A stretch of DNA of 64,000 nucleotides, taken from assembly GCA_026122225.1 (NCBI GenBank), contig JANEZZ010000307.1:1116001-1180000 (forward strand). The letters run 5' to 3'. Shown in pieces: positions 58,216 through 64,000 of the stretch. The translations under genes and the position numbers were made by a program. Every line of letters starts with the position of its first letter. The first letter of the stretch is position 1. Source of the stretch: Heloderma charlesbogerti (Eukaryota; Chordata; Lepidosauria; Squamata; Helodermatidae). The notes below the pieces were generated by a model that ran no database searches, had not been told where the DNA came from, and worked only from the letters and a program-made list of their open reading frames with translations.

Positions 58216-59489
58216 CTTCCCAACCTGGTGCCTTCCAGTTGTTTTGAACTACAACTTAGATACATGAAACCATTGGGAGAGGTTGTCTGGAGTTTTGGGG
58301 TTCGGTGTCACCAGTATGCCGATGCCACCCAACTCTTCTTTTCCTTTCCATCTAATTCCAAGGAAGCTGTTTTAGTGCTTAAATGGGTGTCTTGTCGGCA
58401 GCAATGGACTGGATGAAGGCAAACAAACTGAAGCTTAATGCAGACAAGACAGAGATGTTCCTGGTCAGTCGAAAGGTAGATCGGGGAATAAGGATACAGC
58501 TTGTGCTGGATGGGGTTAGACTCCCCCCAAAGACACAGGTTCGCAGCTTGGGCGTACTTCTGGATTCAGCCCTGAGCATGGATGACCAGGTTTCAGCTGT
58601 GGCCAGGACTGCATTTGCAGTTAAAGCTGTGCCCATTCCTTGAGATGTCTGACTTGGCCACAGTAACACATGCCTTAGTTACATCCCATGTGGATTACTG
58701 TAACACGCTCTACATGGGGCTGCCTCTGAAGAGTGCTTGGAAACTTCAGCTGGTTCAAAGAGCTGCTGCCAGACTGTTGACTGGGGCTGGCTACAGGGAG
58801 TATACAACTCCCCTGCTAAAATAGCTTCACTGGCTCCCAGTCTGTTTCTGGGCACAATTGAAAGTGCTGTTCATGACCTATAAAGCTCTATACAGCTTGG
58901 GTCCAGGTTATCTGAAAGACCGTATTCTCCCCTATGAGCCTGCTCGTGACCTGAGATCTTCATGGGAGGCCCTTCTCATGGTCCCACCACCTCCACCACA
59001 GGCTCACCTGGTGGAAACGTGGGAGAGGGACTTCTCGGTGGCTGCCCCAAAGCACTGGAACTCTCTTCCCAGGGAGGCGAGAGTGGTACCCCCCCCCACC
59101 CGGGTTTGTTTCCGCAGGCAGGCAAAAATGTTTTTGTTCCAGCAGGCCTTTGGGGATAAAGTCTGGACCTGTGAGAATATGATGGATTGATACTATTGTT
59201 TATGTTGTTGCTGTCTTTTAACATTTTGGTATTTTATATAATTTTAATATAATTGATGATTTAATTATATTTTTAACTTTTGTATATTTCTATTTATATG
59301 TTTTAACTGTAAAAGTTTTTAATGCTGTAAAGCTGCCTTGAGTCCCAATATTGAGAAAAAGGTGTGATGATGATGAGGATAATAATAATAATAATAATAC
59401 AACTCTCAGCTTTCCCAACCACTGACCATGTTGCTTGTGGCAGATGGGAACTGAAGTCCAGAACATCCAGATGGCACCAGGTTGGGAAA
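58216..59489. mobile_element. MITE split by an L2 insertion
   Basis: The left half, 58216-58256 ('cttcccaacctggtgccttcc' and 'aactacaact'), and the right half, 59399-59489 ('acaactctcagc' to 'ggcaccaggttgggaaag'), together match the MITE at 20235-20346. The intervening DNA is the L2 listed next. Confidence 0.78.
58257..59398 (+). mobile_element. L2-clade LINE fragment inserted in a MITE
   Basis: A 5'-truncated L2 of about 1.14 kb. It begins at YMKPLGEVVWSFGVRCHQYA, continues LKLNADKTEMFLVSRK, LGVLLDSALSMDDQVSAV, HVDYCNTLYMGLPLKSAWKL and HWNSLPREARVV, and ends in 'aaagctgccttgagtccc' with an AAT-type simple repeat. The RT motif reads YADA instead of YADD, and frames are shifted, so it is inactive. 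Flanking ACAACT (58251-58256 and 59399-59404) is a probable target duplication. Confidence 0.87.
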
Positions 59490-61473
59490 GGCTCATCTAA
59501 GTAAATAATGGCCCAATTCATACGTAATGGAATAGCGTTACTATGGTAGTGTTACAAGAAGGAGCTACAGTGAACCATGGGATCTCATGCTCCCCCTTCC
59601 CCTCTCCTTCTCCAGCAAGGAGATCAGACGCCTCTACTTTCATTTTAGATTAACCAGTTTATTCTTACATCAGAATGCTAAACTGTGGTTAATCTTGAAC
59701 AACAGTTAGTGAAAATAAGTCAGTGTCCTAAACTATGATTTGAAGTTGGTTTGTTCCTACTAACCATGGTTAAGGCTAACTGCAGTTTGTCTGGATCACA
59801 CAGCAAGCCACGGTTAATCTAAAAGACAAGCAAAAACTTTTGAACTCCTTGCAGCCACTCCAAAGGAGGAGTGGAGACGGGGGAGTGTGCAAGCCTGAGG
59901 CACGCTGCGGCTAATCTTCATAACACTAAATCACAGTCATTGCACAGCACATGTCCGAATGCAGACAATTTGGAAATCTAATGATCCAGAATCTCGATCT
60001 ATGTTAAGCCTTTCAGGAATGGATATTTGTTAATTTAAAATATGCGGCTTACAATAATTTATAAAATACAATATTATAAAAACTTACAAATATAATAACT
60101 GGAACATAACAGCATCAGCAACACTCCAGCAGCCCACTAAACCAGAGATTCCAAAGCTCTCTGGAAATGACAAGTGGTTAGCAATATTCTAAAGGTTGGG
60201 AAAGAGACAGTTAGAGAGGCCAGCCTGTGGGAAAATCCCGTAACTATGAAATCACTAAAGAAAAAGCCTCTACATCTTACGTTTCCCAACTATACCTCTG
60301 TAAAGGAAAGTATCTGCAATAGAGGCCTCATCTGCAGAACTTCAGGGAAGTGGCCTATTTAGATAGGAACACATTAAAGTCTTAACGGCTGGGGTCACAG
60401 GGCAGGTTTAGCTTCCATCCCAGATATGTACACTTTTAGTTTTCCCCATATACGTGAATGATTGCTATCCATTCTATGGAGAAAGGTTAAAGCATTGTTG
60501 CACTTCAGGATACTGTTGTGAGGGCACCCCTCACCAGTGGCCCAACCTCTACTGATCGGGATTCTGCAGGGTGTGTGTTGAATGTACACAAGGCGCAGAG
60601 CCACAAGGACCCTGCCAACAGTATCTGCAATATACAAATCTCCACATATATCCCACATATCATAATGTGGGCATTTTCCATGTTCTATATAATTATTACC
60701 CGGGCTGGAATTGGATTTTTCATGTGGGGGTCCATCAAATTAATTTATTTCAATAAAGCTACAATTCAATTTGCATCAAATGAGCACTTTCCCCTATCAA
60801 TGTTCATTTTTTAATATGAAAATTTACCATTTTTTTTGCAAATGTTTGCTCTACGTTCTCTAGGGGGAAATGTGCCGCTAAGCTATGTGCGATGACACAA
60901 TAATAGTTTGAGACTAGATATCCGTTTGGATGAGTCTATTCTGTATTCATAACAGTTCACAGAAGCTCCTTTACTAGCTGAAGCAAATGAACCAAATTAT
61001 TGACAGCGTCCTGACAATAAGCTCCTAAAATAATGCCATTAGCCTTTTCCTTTGGGGATGCATACTGAGAACATCAGGGTTGTCAAATTTATGTAGATGA
61101 GGATCACACACCTATGACTCAGGCTTGATTAAACGGCAAGGTTATATGTAGGTTATAGCCTTTCATAAGAATCTGCAGCCAAAAGCAACTATTAATGGCT
61201 CCTGTCATTGGCTGCATGTAGAGATGTGTTGTGTGAATGACTCACATGCATCATTAGCTCCCTGACAATATTATGAGCAGTAATCCTGAAGAATCTCGGC
61301 AGTAGTTCTCAGGATCAGTCTGAGGGAAACTATATATATGAACCAGTCACTCAATACATATCCAGTCATGGGAATCTTTTGCAAAGCGAAAGTAATCCCT
61401 AATCCTAAAGGCAGCACAAACTCTCAAAACCAACAATTCTACCTCTCAAACATACCAAGTAGAATGAATTGGG
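59490..61473. other. Unassigned intronic spacer
   Basis: Segments with alternating 'aaccatggtt' and 'taaccacggttaat'-like blocks (59560-59960) look like an old palindromic repeat. No gene. Confidence 0.35.
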
Positions 61474-61589
61474 TCCAGACTTGGAAATTCTTGGAGTTGA
61501 CCCACTGAAATAAATGGGGCTTAACTTACTCATGACTAGCTTGGCCCACTGGTTTTAATGGGTCTACTATAAGCATGACTAAGTCTGGA
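61474..61589. mobile_element. MITE with TCCAGACTT ends, copy 2
   Basis: 116 bp, begins TCCAGACTTGG and ends ACTAAGTCTGGA. Its interior has 'cccactgaaataaatggggc' and 'ggttttaatgggtc'. Same family as 20631-20742. Confidence 0.72.
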
Positions 61590-62036
61590 TTCATCCCTGT
61601 CTATATAGCATTACAGTGCATTTGTTTTAAAGCACATCATCCCATGTCTGTGTTAAAGTTGCCCTCCCCTAACATCCCATCACAGTTCTCCCATGTTTCG
61701 TCTTATCTTGGTCCTGACATCTGATAAGTGCAGTATGAATGAACTCTAGACTTAAAGCTTTAGATGCAGCAATATCCTTGTCCTTTAAGCCATGGGACAT
61801 ACAGTCATTTGAATGTCAAAAATAGAACAGACCTCTAAAGAGCTGTTTTAGCATATCAAAGGGCTTGGGCAGACTCCCCACTCTCCCAAGTTTCCAAAAT
61901 AGTTTGCCATGTGGAATGGAGAACTACTGCCTGAGGACACCCCCCTCCCCCGCACAGAACTTAACTGTATGGTTCTTTAGGCTTCTTCACACAACCCTCT
62001 AGTTCCCATGTCCTACTGCACTGAGACTGTAAATCA
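61590..62036. other. Unassigned intronic spacer
   Basis: No feature recognised. Confidence 0.35.
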
Positions 62037-62166
62037 GGGGTGGGGATTGTGTGGCCCTCCAGCTATTGTTGGTCTCCAACTCCGATCAGTTCCACCTACT
62101 ATAGCCAATGATCAGGGATGATGGGAACTGGAGTCCAATATTTGAACAGCCAGATTTTTTCCAGCC
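62037..62166. mobile_element. Diverged MITE of the 20235 family
   Basis: 'Gtggccctccagctattgtt', 'tccaactccgatcag' and 'gatgggaactggagtccaa' follow the layout of that family. The ends are too decayed to give clear inverted repeats. Confidence 0.5.
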
Positions 62167-62736
62167 CTGCTGTCAGCCTTTAACAAGCACATACAACTGA
62201 ATCTGCCACATACTGCTTCCTAATTTACTCCTGCTTTCCCTTCCCTTCCCCTGTTGCTCCCCCGAGTCCAGTATTAGATTGTAAGCTCCTCTGGGCAGGG
62301 ACCCGTCTTCTTAGGTTTTGCAAAGCGCCATGCACATGGAGAGCACTATAGAAATATTAACATCATTCTGATCATAACAATGGGACCTATTAAAAGTTGG
62401 GGAGAAATTTTGAGCAAAAGTTTGAACTTTCATATATGTGTGATCCATATTTATAGTAACTGGAATCATACTAATCAGAACCATTCTGGATTGCACTACT
62501 TCATTCAAAACAATAAACCCTTGAAGAGGTAAAGCAAGAAAATGTATGGCACGCGAAACACTTTGGCAATGCTAGGATATTTGCGTTATCAAACATTCCT
62601 GTGTTGTAAAGTCACTTTACTTATTTTGCATAAACTTTGAATGTAGTTTTCATAGACTGTATTTTTTGCAAGTCGTTTCTCTCTGACCTCATTATTCATA
62701 TTTCCCCCACTCTACAGCTGTGTGTCTGTGTTTGTG
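62167..62736. other. Unassigned intronic spacer
   Basis: 'Attgtaagctcctctgggcagggacc' (62278-62303) resembles a common interspersed repeat tail. No gene. Confidence 0.35.

Positions 62737-62772
<36 letters not shown>
62737..62772. repeat. (GATA)9 microsatellite
   Basis: Nine uninterrupted GATA units. Confidence 0.98.
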
Positions 62773-63143
62773 TGCCAACTAAGAATGACATTTACAGTCA
62801 AACTACAGCTTATTTTAAACTACACGTTTAAAACTTTAAAGGGAGCACAGAGACTTGATCTGGATTGGGAGGCCACACTTGCAATTTACATTGCCAAGAA
62901 CTGATCCATTTGTTTCAATAGATCGCATGTAGTTTGGTCCTTGTTCATCTAGCCACAAGAACATTATGACACAATAAAAGCTGCCACAAAACTGCTGTTT
63001 TTCCTACAGTCAACTAATGCGGCTACTGTTCCAGAAAAGGCTAAATATGGTTGCCACTAAAAGTTTATTTATGAAATATTTTGTAAGCAACAGCAAAATC
63101 CATCCTCAGAACTTGTTAAGTAATTTGCCCCTAAGGACGGCAT
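62773..63143. other. Unassigned intronic spacer
   Basis: No feature recognised. Confidence 0.35.
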
Positions 63144-63222
63144 TTTATTTATTTATTCATTCATTCATTCATTCATTTCATTTCTATACCGCCCAATAGC
63201 CGAAGCTCTCTGGGCGGTTCAC
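63144..63222 (-). repeat. (TTTA)n/(TTCA)n microsatellite joined to a LINE 3' tail
   Basis: Simple repeat 63144-63180, then 'tttctataccgcccaatagccgaagctctctgggcggttcac'. The tail holds a perfect 8-bp hairpin, ACCGCCCA (63188-63195) and TGGGCGGT (63211-63218). The same tail, decayed, is at 18971-19012, also beside a microsatellite. Confidence 0.75.
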
Positions 63223-63585
63223 AAAAATTAAAGTATTCCATTGTGCTGATTCCATGCTATTGAAAAGTGCTCCTTCTCTGATAAATTCAGTGCTTTATGG
63301 TTTATGTGGCAAAGTTCCATGGTCAGATTGCTCAGATTTAAACCCATTGTACGGAATTAGGTAATACTAATAATCTGGATCTTTGACCTCTGCAACAATA
63401 GGCCTCAGCATGAAAAATAAGAAAGCACGAGTTCAGCTGAAAGAGAGAACTATTGTATATGAATAACAGGCCTCATATATGACAAAAGAATGTAATGAAG
63501 CACATAGTTTTCAATCCATCCAAAGCTTTTCATGCACAAACCCCGCTGGAACAAGTGATAACTCCACAAGAGCACACACACCTGT
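63223..63585. other. Unassigned intronic spacer
   Basis: No feature recognised. Confidence 0.35.
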
Positions 63586-64000
63586 TAGAGTGTGCCCATA
63601 ATATGAAAGTCACTTACCTTTTTGAAGGGTGACATTCGCGGTGGGGGGGAGGTGCTCCGTCCCTCCCTCCGAAATTCTCCCCGGCCAGCTCTGCAGCAAC
63701 TCTAGGAAGCCGCCAGCCGGGGCCACCCACAGCTGGACATCCGACTGCTGAGCAGCCTGCACAGGGATGCAAATGGCGGCCACCGTAGCTGCCGCCATTT
63801 GCGTCCCTGTATTTTGCCGTGATAGGCTACGTAAATATTTACATAGCCTATCACGGCAAAAAAAAAAAAAGGGAACACAAATGGCGATGGCTACGGCGGC
63901 CGCCATTTGCGTTGCCTTTTTTTTTGTTGCCGTGATAGGCTATGTAAATATTTACGTAGCCTATCATGGCAAAATACAGGGGCGCAAATGGTGGCTGCTA
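63586..64000. mobile_element. Second palindromic hAT-type element, cut by the window edge
   Basis: It starts at about 63586 (TAGAGTGTGCCC) and shares with the 6135 element 'aaagtcacttacct' and 'attcgcggtggggggga'. It also has the palindromes gccgtgataggctacgtaaa...tagcctatcacggc (63816-63857) and a relative at 63928-63971, with 'aaatggcggc' and 'gccgccattt' blocks. Its terminal bases differ from TAGGGATGT, so it is a related subfamily. The right end and target duplication lie outside the window. Confidence 0.8.

Noticed and set aside
1..64000. CRISPR arrays, operons, prophage, integrons or other prokaryotic systems
   Set aside because: No regularly spaced repeats, no dense coding, no ribosome-binding-site pattern. 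The repeats are eukaryotic transposable elements and microsatellites.

Overview
The window looks like nuclear DNA from a squamate reptile, probably a lizard. The evidence is a Sauria-type SINE, full-length BovB (RTE-clade) LINEs, CR1, L2 and L1 LINEs, tyrosine-recombinase (DIRS/Ngaro-like) retrotransposons, many small palindromic DNA transposons, and a conserved vertebrate gene split by GT-AG introns. Nothing suggests bacteria, plasmid or phage.

Only one host gene is supported: pannexin-2 (PANX2), on the minus strand. A 1452-nt exon (55276-56727) and the terminal coding exon (52271-52647) are joined by a 2.6-kb phase-1 intron. The first exon, which should hold the N-terminus and the first membrane segment, is not visible and probably lies beyond position 64000. 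Positions 56728-64000 are therefore probably PANX2 intron 1, and the DNA below 52271 is its 3' UTR and flank.

Layout. 1-4.1 kb: a decayed Ngaro-like retrotransposon (gag/RT, RNase H, tyrosine recombinase, SGNH hydrolase), minus strand. 4.8-9.5 kb: a three-level nest, with a DNA-transposon-like repeat containing a BovB copy (10-bp target duplication) that contains an 813-bp hAT-type palindromic element (8-bp target duplication). 10.3-11.4 kb: a short tandem array and a solo LTR with a perfect 5-bp duplication; a second LTR of the same family is at 24.1-24.6 kb. 11.5-15.1 kb: a nearly complete CR1 LINE. 15-29 kb: mostly non-coding, with a decayed hAT transposase, several MITEs and SINEs. 29.4-32.8 kb: an L1-clade LINE interrupted by an L2. 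33.0-34.6 kb: a DIRS-like fragment. 35.7-36.4 and 44.1-45.8 kb: CR1 fragments. 40.1-43.3 kb: a BovB with a perfect 14-bp target duplication and one uninterrupted 1047-codon endonuclease/reverse transcriptase frame. 47.0-47.7 kb: an RTE tail and a Sauria SINE whose 3' end resembles the BovB tail. 49.8-51.3 kb: an unclassified element with 14-bp terminal inverted repeats. 58.2-59.5 kb: an L2 inserted into a MITE. 63.6-64.0 kb: a relative of the palindromic hAT element, cut by the window edge.

No new multi-gene system was found. The strongest observations are the apparently intact young BovB beside its presumed SINE parasite, the giant palindrome hAT family carrying 5' splice-site consensus near its ends, and two solo LTRs that share a coding-like frame.
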